Positions 8,687 to 17,791 of a DNA stretch of 64,000 nt are shown here, piece by piece; within the stretch, counting starts at the first letter, position 1; the number at the start of each line of letters is the position of its first letter. A program made the position numbers and the translations under genes. Source of the DNA: Pseudarthrobacter sp. ATCC 49987 (GTDB lineage: Bacteria > Actinomycetota > Actinomycetes > Actinomycetales > Micrococcaceae); the NCBI RefSeq assembly GCF_009928425.1, contig NZ_JAABNS010000001.1, positions 1 to 64,000 on the forward strand, written 5' to 3'. The notes under the pieces are model-generated. The model was given only the letters and a program-made list of their open reading frames with translations, was not told the origin of the DNA and did no database searches.

Positions 8687-10912
8687 ATGAACAAGACACC
8701 ACACGGCAGTGCCCGCGTCCCTTTCTGGCTGCGCTGGCTGATTCCCGTCCTGCTCGTCGTCACCTGGCTGGCCATCGCCGGGATCGGCGGGCCCACTTTT
8801 GGCCGGCTGAGCGAGGTCTCCTCCAATGACCAGGCGTCCTTCCTGCCGACGGGAGCCGAGGCCACGGAGGTCCGGGACTGGCAGGCCAAGTTCCGGGACA
8901 CCAATGAGGTCCCAGCCGTCATTGTCATAGAGAGCGACTCGGCCTTCACCCCGGCCCAGCTCGGCGAGGTGGCAGCCCTCAAGGGCAAGCTGGAGGCGCT
9001 GGGCGCCGGCAGCACCGTCGTCGGCCCCATCCCGTCCGAGGATGCCAAGGCCGTGCAGTTTGTAGTCCCGATCGAATCGGCCGGCGAAGTGAAGGAAGTC
9101 GTCAAGGAACTCCGCGCGGAGGTGCAGGCATCCGCTCCGGCGGGAATGCAGACCTTCGTAACCGGTCCGGCCGGGCTTGCCGCGGACCTCGTCAGCGCCT
9201 TCGCGGGCATCGACGGCATCCTGCTGCTGGTGGCCCTTGCCGCGGTTTTCCTGATCCTGCTGATCGTCTACCGCTCGCTGCTGCTGCCGATCGCCGTGCT
9301 GTTCACCTCGGTCTTCGCGCTCTGCGCCGCCATCCTGCTGGTTTTCGGGATGGCCAAGCTCGGCTGGATCCAGCTCAACGGCCAGAGCCAGGGCATCCTG
9401 TCCATCCTGGTGATCGGTGCCGCCACTGACTACGCGCTGCTCTATGTGGCGCGGTTCCGTGAGGCGCTGACGCACACGACCAACCGGACGGCCGCCGCGC
9501 TCACCGCGTGGAAGGCGGCCTGGGAGCCTATCCTGGCCTCCGGCGCCACCGTCATCATCGCGCTGCTGTGCCTGCTCTTGTCCGACCTCAACTCGAACAA
9601 GGCACTCGGCCCCGTGGCGGCCGCAGGCATCCTGTGTTCCCTCTTCGCGGCCCTGACCCTGCTGCCAGCGCTGATGGCGCTGCTGGGCCGCGCCGCGTTC
9701 TGGCCGTTCCGCCCCAAGCTGCTCCCGGAGACTGAGCGCGAGCCCGAACTCGTCACCGGCCTCGAGGGCCAGAAGGGCTTGTGGCGCGCCACCGGGTCCC
9801 TCGTGTCCCGCCGGCCGCGGACTGTCTGGGTCGCCTCCGTGCTGCTGCTCCTGATGGCCTCCGCCGGCGTGCTCCAGCTCAAGGCAAACGGCGTCCCGCA
9901 GACCGACGTGATCCTCACCGCCTCCAACGCCGTCGACGGCCAGGACGCCCTGGCCCGTCACTTCGACGCGGGCTCCGGCAGTCCTGCCGTGATCGTCGCT
10001 GACGAGGCGAAGGCGCAGGACGTGCTGGCCAAGACCAAAGCGACCGACGGCGTCGGGGCCGCCTACCTGCTGGCCGAAGGCAGCGTTCCGATCGTCCCCG
10101 GCGCTCCGGCCGCACCCGGCGCCCCGGCTTCTCCCACGGCTCCTGCGGTGAGGGACGGCAAGGTCCTGATCAACGCGACGCTGGACTTCGCCGCGGACTC
10201 CAACGAGGCTGAAAACGTCGTGGTGGCCCTCCGCCAGGAACTGAAGAAAATCGACGACGGCGCCCTGGTCGGCGGAGTGACGGCGACGGCCCTGGACACG
10301 AACACCACTGCCCAGCGTGACCTCGTCACCATCATCCCTGTGGTCCTCGCGGTGATCCTGGTGATCCTGATGCTGCTGCTGCGCTCCGTGCTGGCGCCGG
10401 TGCTGCTGGTTGCCTCGGTGGTGCTGTCCTACGCCGCCGCCATGGGAGTCTCCGCCTTCGTGTTCAACAACATCTTTGGATTCCCGGGAGCCGATGCCAC
10501 CGTCCCGCTCTTTGGCTTCGTCTTCCTTGTGGCGCTGGGGGTGGACTACAACATCTTCCTCATGAGCCGGGTCCGGGAGGAGTCCATTAAGCACGGCACC
10601 CGGCCCGGCATCCTGCGCGGCCTGGGCGTCACGGGCGGCGTGATCACCTCCGCCGGGGTGGTCCTCGCGGCCACGTTTGCCGCCCTGGGCGTTATCCCCA
10701 TCATGTTCCTCGTGCAGCTGGCCTTCATTGTGGCCTTCGGCGTGTTGCTGGATACCGTCCTGGTCCGGTCGCTGCTGGTTCCGGCCCTGGCCTACGACAT
10801 CAGCCCGCGGATCTGGTGGCCGAGCAAGTTGGGGCGCGCGCAGATGGATGCAACCGAGCGTGTCCGCCCGGCCGCCCCGGAGGCGGAATCCGCGGAGGCG
10901 GGAATCCGCTAG
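8687..10912 (+). CDS. MMPL-family RND-type exporter
   Basis: A 741-residue integral membrane protein built of two halves, each with one N-terminal helix, a periplasm-side domain, and a bundle of helices. The repeated proton-relay segments are GAATDYALLYVARFREAL in the first half and LGVDYNIFLMSRVREE in the second, as in actinobacterial MMPL lipid and drug exporters. The ATG at 8687 follows AGAAGGAACC; longer in-frame ORF sequence upstream runs through the operator and is not coding. The second extracytoplasmic loop has an Ala/Pro run near residues 475-490. Divergent MarR regulation suggests a stress- or drug-induced exporter; the cargo is unknown. Confidence 0.92.
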   Translation: MNKTPHGSARVPFWLRWLIPVLLVVTWLAIAGIGGPTFGRLSEVSSNDQASFLPTGAEATEVRDWQAKFRDTNEVPAVIVIESDSAFTPAQLGEVAALKGKLEALGAGSTVVGPIPSEDAKAVQFVVPIESAGEVKEVVKELRAEVQASAPAGMQTFVTGPAGLAADLVSAFAGIDGILLLVALAAVFLILLIVYRSLLLPIAVLFTSVFALCAAILLVFGMAKLGWIQLNGQSQGILSILVIGAATDYALLYVARFREALTHTTNRTAAALTAWKAAWEPILASGATVIIALLCLLLSDLNSNKALGPVAAAGILCSLFAALTLLPALMALLGRAAFWPFRPKLLPETEREPELVTGLEGQKGLWRATGSLVSRRPRTVWVASVLLLLMASAGVLQLKANGVPQTDVILTASNAVDGQDALARHFDAGSGSPAVIVADEAKAQDVLAKTKATDGVGAAYLLAEGSVPIVPGAPAAPGAPASPTAPAVRDGKVLINATLDFAADSNEAENVVVALRQELKKIDDGALVGGVTATALDTNTTAQRDLVTIIPVVLAVILVILMLLLRSVLAPVLLVASVVLSYAAAMGVSAFVFNNIFGFPGADATVPLFGFVFLVALGVDYNIFLMSRVREESIKHGTRPGILRGLGVTGGVITSAGVVLAATFAALGVIPIMFLVQLAFIVAFGVLLDTVLVRSLLVPALAYDISPRIWWPSKLGRAQMDATERVRPAAPEAESAEAGIR

Positions 10913-10961
10913 CCCGCACCCGCGACTGCGCACCCGCCTCGCCCCGCAGCCGCAGCCGCCG

Positions 10962-11924
10962 TCACTGTTCCTGGTCCCTCCACCAGGCAACGGTGGCGGC
11001 GGCTGCTTCCTTGAGCGGCGTGGGCTGCAGCCCCAGGGCCGCTTCGCTGGCGTTCGAGTCCATCACGAAGGGGCGTTCGAACTGGTACAGGGTTTCGGCC
11101 AGTTCCCGCGTTCCGGCGGAGAACATGCCCACCGTCCGCAGCACCCACCCGCGGACGGCGGCCACCCGCGGCGCCCGGACGCCGGCAGCGGCGGCGAACG
11201 CTGCAGCAATCTTCCGCTGGCTGAGCGCGGGGCCGGTCGGTGCGTGCCACACCCGGTTCCACAGCGCAGGATCCTGAGCTGCCCTGATCATGGCGGCGGC
11301 CAGGTCCGGCACATAGGTGAAGGAATGCGGCAGCCCAGCGTTGCCAATTACCATCAGGGGCTTTTCCGCCAGGACCGGCTTCACCATGCGCTCGCCGGCA
11401 TGCGCGCCGCGGACCCTGGGACCGAAGAAATCGCTCGCCACCACACTCACGGTGTCCGTTGCGGACGCCGCACGGGCCGCGAGCAGGGCGGTGCGGATAC
11501 CCCGTTTGCCGCCGCGGGCCTCCCGCGGGCCCTTCTCGGTCATCGGCCGTTCCGGCTCGCTGTAGGAGTACAGGCTTTCCGGAAACACGACGACGGCGCC
11601 GGCCTCGCCCGCCGCGGCAAGCACCACCTCCTCGGCGCCGGGCAGTTCCTCCGCCCAGACCTTTGCGCTGTACTGCGATCCGTGGATGCAGTGGAACACG
11701 GCTTTGGCGCCCCGGAACAGCTCGCCGAGCCGCGCAAGGTCGGACACATCGACGGCCGTCTTTTCGATCAGCGGGTTGTCCGGTCCGGTGCCGGAGCGGG
11801 TGAGCACCCGCACCCGGTGGCCCGCTGCGGCGAGCTGTTCGGCCACCGTCCAGCCGACGGGGCCGGCGCCCGTGACGACAAACAGGGCAGTGGCCGGGGC
11901 CTCGGGGGATACGGACTGGGACAA
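10962..11924 (-). CDS. NAD(P)-binding epimerase/dehydratase-like protein
   Basis: About 320 residues of the extended short-chain dehydrogenase (NAD-dependent epimerase/NmrA-like) type. The dinucleotide-binding loop is VVTGAGPVGWTVAEQLAAAG, followed by VFHCIHGSQY and the SLYSY segment where a YxxxK motif would normally be; no clear YxxxK is seen, so catalytic activity is uncertain. The start is taken as TTG at 11924; in-frame sequence further up crosses the palindromic operator region. Divergent from a TetR regulator whose likely operators lie between the two genes, so it is probably under that repressor's control. Substrate unknown. Confidence 0.8.
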   Translation of the reverse strand: MSQSVSPEAPATALFVVTGAGPVGWTVAEQLAAAGHRVRVLTRSGTGPDNPLIEKTAVDVSDLARLGELFRGAKAVFHCIHGSQYSAKVWAEELPGAEEVVLAAAGEAGAVVVFPESLYSYSEPERPMTEKGPREARGGKRGIRTALLAARAASATDTVSVVASDFFGPRVRGAHAGERMVKPVLAEKPLMVIGNAGLPHSFTYVPDLAAAMIRAAQDPALWNRVWHAPTGPALSQRKIAAAFAAAAGVRAPRVAAVRGWVLRTVGMFSAGTRELAETLYQFERPFVMDSNASEAALGLQPTPLKEAAAATVAWWRDQEQ

Positions 11925-12005
11925 GGTGTTCTCGCTTTCGTTGTGGTCGCACGGGCCGCGGCGGCCCGGGCTGGGGCTGGATTGGCCAGGCCGCAACCTG
12001 AACCT

Positions 12006-12087
12006 GAGAGCACTGCTCTCTGAATTCAGGATGGATCCGGCTGGGGCGAAAGTCAAGAGCAGTGCTCACATTTGTTGACACTGCTCT
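12006..12087. promoter_or_regulatory. Paired palindromic operators between epimerase and tetR genes
   Basis: GAGAGCA-C-TGCTCTC (12006-12020) is a perfect 15-base palindrome; GAGCA-G-TGCTC (12057-12067) repeats its core, and CACTGCTCT recurs as a half site at 12079-12087. All share the AGAGCA/TGCTCT motif. They fill the divergent intergenic region and are the natural binding sites of the adjacent TetR protein. A TTGACA hexamer at 12075-12080 overlaps the third site. Confidence 0.7.
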
Positions 12088-12108
12088 GCTTTGTGGAATG
12101 CTGGAGCC

Positions 12109-12879
12109 ATGCCGCAGACCACTGACCTGGCCGTGAAGCCTCCCACTCCCCGCGAGCGTGCCCGGGCACGGACCATCGAGGACATTGTGCGCCTCGGCCG
12201 GGAGCATCTGGCAGTGCACGGGGCTGCCGCGCTCTCCCTTCGCGCCGTGGCGCGGGATCTCGGCGTGGTCTCCTCGGCGGTCTACCGGTACGTGGAGAAC
12301 CGCGAAGAGCTGCTGACCCTGCTGCTCATCGACGCGTACAACGAACTCGGAGACGAAGTCGACACCGCCGTCGCTGCCCTGCCCGTGACCGACTTTGCCG
12401 GGCGGTTCAGCGCACTGGGGTCCGCTGTGCGGCGCTGGGCGCTGCGCGAACCGGCCCGCTATGGGCTCCTCTTCGGCAGCCCTGTGCCCGGATACCAGGC
12501 GCCGGTCGAGCGGACCACGGCGCCGGGTACCCGGGTGATCTACGCCCTGATGGCGCTCCTGGACGGCGCCTACCGGGCCGGGCGGCTGGCCGCGCCTGAC
12601 GGTCAGACCGTCGTCGTCCCCGCACTTTCCGCCGACCTGGAGCGGATCCGCAGCGGGATGGGACTCGCGGTGCCCGACGGGCTGCTGGCGCGCGGTGCCC
12701 TCGTCTGGACGTCCCTGTTCGGAGCCATCAGCTTCGAGGTTTTTGGCCAGTACGGCGCGGACACCTTTAGCGCCCCGGATGAACTCTTCGCCCACCATCT
12801 GACCGTGCTGGCGGACCTCGCAGGCCTTGAGCAGCCAGCGACCCAGGCCGGCCGGCAAGCCGCCGATCACCCGGAATAG
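12109..12879 (+). CDS. TetR/AcrR-family regulator (WHG-domain type)
   Basis: About 256 residues. The N-terminal HTH is visible as LSLRAVARDLGVVSSAVYRYVENREELLTLLL in two parts (recognition helix VVSSAVYRYVENREELL). The C-terminal ligand domain has RYGLLFGSPVPGYQAP, typical of the WHG-domain TetR proteins of actinobacteria. Start taken as ATG 12109; an upstream TTG at 12091 would add six residues. It is divergent from the epimerase-like gene and separated from it by matching palindromes, which suggests autoregulation and repression of that gene. Followed by a 106-base gap to the repeat protein. Confidence 0.9.
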   Translation: MPQTTDLAVKPPTPRERARARTIEDIVRLGREHLAVHGAAALSLRAVARDLGVVSSAVYRYVENREELLTLLLIDAYNELGDEVDTAVAALPVTDFAGRFSALGSAVRRWALREPARYGLLFGSPVPGYQAPVERTTAPGTRVIYALMALLDGAYRAGRLAAPDGQTVVVPALSADLERIRSGMGLAVPDGLLARGALVWTSLFGAISFEVFGQYGADTFSAPDELFAHHLTVLADLAGLEQPATQAGRQAADHPE

Positions 12880-12985
12880 CCGATGCCCCGGGGTTTTCCT
12901 TGCCCCCTGTTGTCTCCCGGTGGCGCTCGATAGACTGCCCCTGCGCCTGCCTGGGCGCGCCGAGGCTTCCAGGAAGGATCCAACC

Positions 12986-13276
12986 ATGTCCGAAAACAGC
13001 GAGTTTGATCGAACAGCAGCGGAACCCGAAGAGCAGGCCGCGGAAGGCCAGTATGTCGAGGGGGACTACGGCACGGCCGGCACCGCCGGGGAGAACCCGC
13101 CCGAGGCCAAAGAGGGCGAATACCCCACCGGCGACTACGGGGCGGCCGGCACCAGCGGCGCCACCGCCGTCGGCGCGGAGGAAGGCGGTTACCCCGAAGG
13201 CGATTACGGCGCGGCGGGTGGCACCGCCGCGACGCCGGCTGACGCCGAGGAAGGCGAATATCCCGAAGGCGACTAA
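12986..13276 (+). CDS. Small acidic tandem-repeat protein, function unknown
   Basis: A 96-residue, strongly acidic, Gly/Ala/Glu/Tyr-rich protein. The ATG follows an excellent AGGAAGGATCCAACC ribosome binding site. The sequence is a run of near-identical units built on E-G-x-Y-x-x-GDYG-x-AG: QYVEGDYGTAG, EYPTGDYGAAG, GYPEGDYGAAG and a final EYPEGD. There are no signal peptide, membrane helix, Cys or His residues, so it is probably a soluble, disordered cytosolic protein. I recognise no family function. It precedes the dnaK operon by about 385 bases and may respond to stress, but its promoter is separate as far as I can see. Confidence 0.75.
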   Translation: MSENSEFDRTAAEPEEQAAEGQYVEGDYGTAGTAGENPPEAKEGEYPTGDYGAAGTSGATAVGAEEGGYPEGDYGAAGGTAATPADAEEGEYPEGD

Positions 13277-13497
13277 GGTACCGCCGGCGCCTCGCGCGCC
13301 GCTGGGCGGGGCGCTGATGAGGTGCCCGCACGGAACGCAGTGGAGCGGAACGCAGACACCGACGAAGCTGACCGCGGGGAGCGCTGACGGCGGACTTCGC
13401 GCACAGCGAAATACCCGGCGGCTGGCCGCACTGTTGGCCGGGTACTCCCCGGATTCCGGGGGAGAGCGACTTCCAACGAGCGGGCCGCGCCGTCCAA

Positions 13498-13534
13498 AAT
13501 CCAAAGTTGAGCGCATGACGCTCAACTTTGGATT
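13498..13534. promoter_or_regulatory. HAIR-like operator 1: 37-bp perfect inverted repeat upstream of dnaK
   Basis: Sixteen-base arms (13498-13513 and 13519-13534) pair perfectly around CATGA. The inner part is TTGAG-N9-CTCAA, the spacing of the HspR-associated inverted repeat (HAIR, CTTGAGT-N7-ACTCAAG). The end of the repeat abuts the probable -35 box TTGACT (13533-13538). Confidence 0.75.
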
Positions 13535-13560
13535 GACTTTAATCGGGGTCTGAGTAAAGT
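13533..13560 (+). promoter_or_regulatory. Probable dnaK operon promoter
   Basis: TTGACT (13533-13538) and TAAAGT (13555-13560) are spaced by 16 bases and lie exactly between and touching the two HAIR-like repeats, about 100 bases before the dnaK ATG. HspR bound at either site would cover it. Confidence 0.6.
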
Positions 13561-13578
13561 TGAGTGCAGATCGCTCAA
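13560..13578. promoter_or_regulatory. HAIR-like operator 2 upstream of dnaK
   Basis: TTGAG-N9-CTCAA (TTGAGT at 13560, GCTCAA ending 13578) reproduces the HspR site spacing and begins at the last base of the probable -10 box. Together with the 37-bp repeat at 13498 it gives two HspR sites bracketing the promoter. Confidence 0.7.
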
Positions 13579-13661
13579 TCACCGTCGGATCCTTTGCCGT
13601 TAGAGGCATTGCGGTCCGCGGCCATCCCGGCGAGTTTCCACGGAAAGTAAGGACGCAACAC

Positions 13662-15524
<1,863 letters not shown>

Positions 15525-15526
15525 TC

Positions 15527-16207
15527 ATGCCGCATCACGGTAACGAAGAAGACCACGGTTCTTCCGAGAGCCGTCGCGACGCCGAACAGCGGGAGAACGA
15601 GCCGCAGAAGCCGATCATCCACGACAACCGCAAGGTTGACCCGAAGACCGGCCAGGCCCGCCACCCCGACCAGGAGCGCGCCGCCGCGGCAGACTCCGAC
15701 TCCGGTTCCGGGGACGCCCTGTCCCAGGCCGAGGACATCCTCAACAGTGTGGACGTTCCGGCCGCGGATTCCGTGGCCCAGGGTGCTGACGGCGCGGAGG
15801 CGGAGGAGCTCAGGAATGACCTCCGCCGCCTGCAGGCCGAGTACGTCAACTACCGCAAGCGCGTTGAACGCGACCGTGCCGTGGCAGGGGAGATGGCCGT
15901 CATCGGCGTCCTGAACTCCCTGCTGCCGGTGCTGGACGACGTCGACGCCGCCCGCCAGCATGGTGACCTCACGGACGGACCGTTCGCCGCGATCGCCGCC
16001 AAGCTGGAGAACGCGCTGAAGACGTACGGCCTGGTGCGCATCGATGAGACCGGCGTGGAGTTCGACCCGACGATCCACGAGGCCCTCATCCAGCAGCCGG
16101 GCACGGATGTCGAAATCGACACCGTCAGCCAGGTCCTGCGCTCCGGGTACAAAACCGGCGACAGGGTCCTGCGGGCAGCTCAGGTCATCGTGGCCGTCCC
16201 GGCCTAG
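15527..16207 (+). CDS. grpE: Nucleotide exchange factor GrpE
   Basis: A 226-residue GrpE that releases ADP from DnaK. The long charged N-terminal tail (about 90 residues, rich in Glu, Asp and Lys, largely disordered) is typical of actinobacteria. The dimer coiled coil starts near LRRLQAEYVNYRKRVERD, and the beta-wing shows HEALIQQPGTDVEIDTVSQVLRSGY followed by VLRAAQVIV. The ATG is two bases after the dnaK stop, so translation is coupled. A 94-base gap with a strong hairpin separates it from dnaJ. Confidence 0.98.
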   Translation: MPHHGNEEDHGSSESRRDAEQRENEPQKPIIHDNRKVDPKTGQARHPDQERAAAADSDSGSGDALSQAEDILNSVDVPAADSVAQGADGAEAEELRNDLRRLQAEYVNYRKRVERDRAVAGEMAVIGVLNSLLPVLDDVDAARQHGDLTDGPFAAIAAKLENALKTYGLVRIDETGVEFDPTIHEALIQQPGTDVEIDTVSQVLRSGYKTGDRVLRAAQVIVAVPA

Positions 16208-16222
16208 CAGTACGCCATCGAA

Positions 16223-16271
16223 GTGACAGTTCGCGCCCGTGTTTCGACCAAACATTGGCGCGAACTGTCAC
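16223..16271. repeat. Long inverted repeat between grpE and dnaJ
   Basis: GTGACAGTTCGCGCC (16223-16237) and its exact inverse (16257-16271) form a 15-bp stem; after a two-base mismatch the inner bases TGTTT/AAACA (16240-16244, 16250-16254) pair again around a five-base loop. It starts 15 bases after the grpE stop and ends 15 bases before the dnaJ ribosome binding site. Possibly a dispersed genomic repeat or an attenuator/mRNA-processing site that lowers dnaJ-hspR expression. Confidence 0.75.
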
Positions 16272-16301
16272 CTCGGCACACAGATTTGAAAGGAAACGCC
16301 A

Positions 16302-17291
16302 TTGGCTAGCCAGGACTGGGTGGACAAGGACTTTTATAAGATCCTTGGAGTCGCCAAGGACGCTTCCGACGCCGACATCAAAAAGGCCTACCGGAAGCTC
16401 GCGCGGCAGCACCACCCGGACACCAACGCGGGGAATGCCGCTTCGGAGAAGAAGTTCAAGGACATCTCCGAGGCCTACTCCGTGCTTTCCGATGCCGACG
16501 AGCGCCAGCAGTACGACGCCATCCGGGCCATGGGCGGCGGTGCACGCTTCGCCCCCGGCGGAGGCGGCGGGGCTGCCGGCGGGGCCGGGTTCGAGGACCT
16601 CTTCGGCGGGCTCTTCACCGGCGGCGGGGGACGGCACTCCGGCAGTTACAGCACGGCCGGCGGCATTCCCCCCGAGTTCGCCGACCTCTTCGGCGGCGGT
16701 GGCGGCGGCTTCGGCGGCGGGGGCCAGTCCTTCCAGCGTGCACCGCAGAAGGGCGCCGACCGGACGGCGTCCACCTCCATTTCCTTCGCCGGTTCCATCC
16801 GGGGCACCACCATCGGCCTGCGTGAACCGGACGGCGAGGTCATCGATGTCCGCATCCCGGCCGGCATCAAGGACGGCCAGAAGGTGCGCGTCCGGGGCAA
16901 GGGCCAGTACGGTCCGGCCGGCTATGGGGATCTTATGGTCACCGTCTCAGTGAAGCCGCACGATTTTTACGTCCGCGACGGCGACAACCTGCGCATCCAC
17001 GTTCCGGTCACCTTCCCGGAGGCAGCCCTGGGCGCCGACATCGAGGTTCCCACGATCGACGGCGACAATGTCAAGGTGCGCGTGCCTGCCGGCACGCCGT
17101 CGGGCCGCACCCTCCGCGTCAAGGGACGCGGCGTGAAGCACACCAAGGCCACCGGGGATCTGCTGGTGACCATCGACGTCGCCGTCCCGCGGAAGCTGAG
17201 CAAGGAAGCCGAGGAGGCCGTCAAGACCTTCGCCGCGGCCACCGCCGGTGAGGACGTCCGCGCCGAACTGGCAGCCAAGGCCCGGCTCTAG
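16302..17291 (+). CDS. dnaJ: DnaJ co-chaperone, zinc-finger-less type (DnaJ1/CbpA-like)
   Basis: A 329-residue J-domain co-chaperone that stimulates DnaK ATPase and delivers clients. The J domain occupies residues 10-75 with the HPD triad at 38-40 (ARQHHPDT). A Gly/Phe-rich region (about 82-145) follows. The CxxCxGxG zinc repeats of classic DnaJ are absent, and the chain passes straight to the beta-rich client domains (QRAPQKGADRTAS onward), so it is a type II DnaJ. Start is TTG at 16302 behind GAAAGGAAACGCCA, with no ATG near. Third gene of the operon; the hspR start lies 15 bases beyond its stop. Confidence 0.96.
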   Translation: MASQDWVDKDFYKILGVAKDASDADIKKAYRKLARQHHPDTNAGNAASEKKFKDISEAYSVLSDADERQQYDAIRAMGGGARFAPGGGGGAAGGAGFEDLFGGLFTGGGGRHSGSYSTAGGIPPEFADLFGGGGGGFGGGGQSFQRAPQKGADRTASTSISFAGSIRGTTIGLREPDGEVIDVRIPAGIKDGQKVRVRGKGQYGPAGYGDLMVTVSVKPHDFYVRDGDNLRIHVPVTFPEAALGADIEVPTIDGDNVKVRVPAGTPSGRTLRVKGRGVKHTKATGDLLVTIDVAVPRKLSKEAEEAVKTFAAATAGEDVRAELAAKARL

Positions 17292-17306
17292 GAACGGACG
17301 CCTGCC

Positions 17307-17732
17307 ATGGCCATCGAGTACGAGCAGCCGATCTTCGTCATCTCCGTTGCCGCGGAACTGGCGGACATGCACCCCCAGACGCTCCGGCAGTATGACCGGC
17401 TGGGCATCGTCTCGCCCAGCCGGGCCCCCGGCAAGTCGCGGCGGTACTCTCAGCGGGACATCAGCATGCTCCGCGAGGTGCAGCGGCTCTCGCAGGAGGG
17501 CGTGTCCCTCGAGGGCATCAAGCGGATCCTCCAGCTGGAGAACCAGGTGGCAGCCCTGCAAAGGCGCGTCACCGAGCTGACTGAAGAACTGGACCGCCGG
17601 CCCCGCGCCCTCGATTCCCGCATCTTCGCCGCCGGAGCCGCGGGCGACGTCGTGAGCCTGGCCCGCGGCAAGCGCCCCCGGGCACGGTCCCAGGCGCTGG
17701 TGGTGTGGCGGCCGCGCGGGATCGAAGACTGA
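17307..17732 (+). CDS. hspR: Heat-shock repressor HspR (MerR family)
   Basis: A 141-residue MerR-type repressor. The HTH and wing are visible as MHPQTLRQYDRLGIVSPSR and RRYSQRDISMLREVQRLS, followed by a helix LEGIKRILQLENQVAALQRR, a short coiled coil, and a basic C-terminal tail. In actinobacteria HspR binds HAIR repeats and needs DnaK as co-repressor, so free DnaK level feeds back on the operon. Two HAIR-like sites at 13498-13578 upstream of dnaK are the expected targets. Last gene of the operon, followed by a strong terminator. Confidence 0.96.
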   Translation: MAIEYEQPIFVISVAAELADMHPQTLRQYDRLGIVSPSRAPGKSRRYSQRDISMLREVQRLSQEGVSLEGIKRILQLENQVAALQRRVTELTEELDRRPRALDSRIFAAGAAGDVVSLARGKRPRARSQALVVWRPRGIED

Positions 17733-17743
17733 ATCCTGGCTTA

Positions 17744-17791
17744 ACGCAATGAGTGCCCGGGACCCCTGAGGGTCCCGGGCACTCATTGCGT
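17744..17791. terminator. Bidirectional terminator after hspR
   Basis: A perfect 22-bp stem (17744-17765 with 17770-17791) around a CTGA loop. It closes the dnaK operon, and its last base is also the final base of the stop codon of the convergent minus-strand gene, so one structure can serve both transcripts. Confidence 0.9.

Noticed and set aside
8474..10990. 838-codon minus-strand frame
   Set aside because: Antisense to the MMPL exporter, rich in Arg/Gly/His as expected for a mirror frame.
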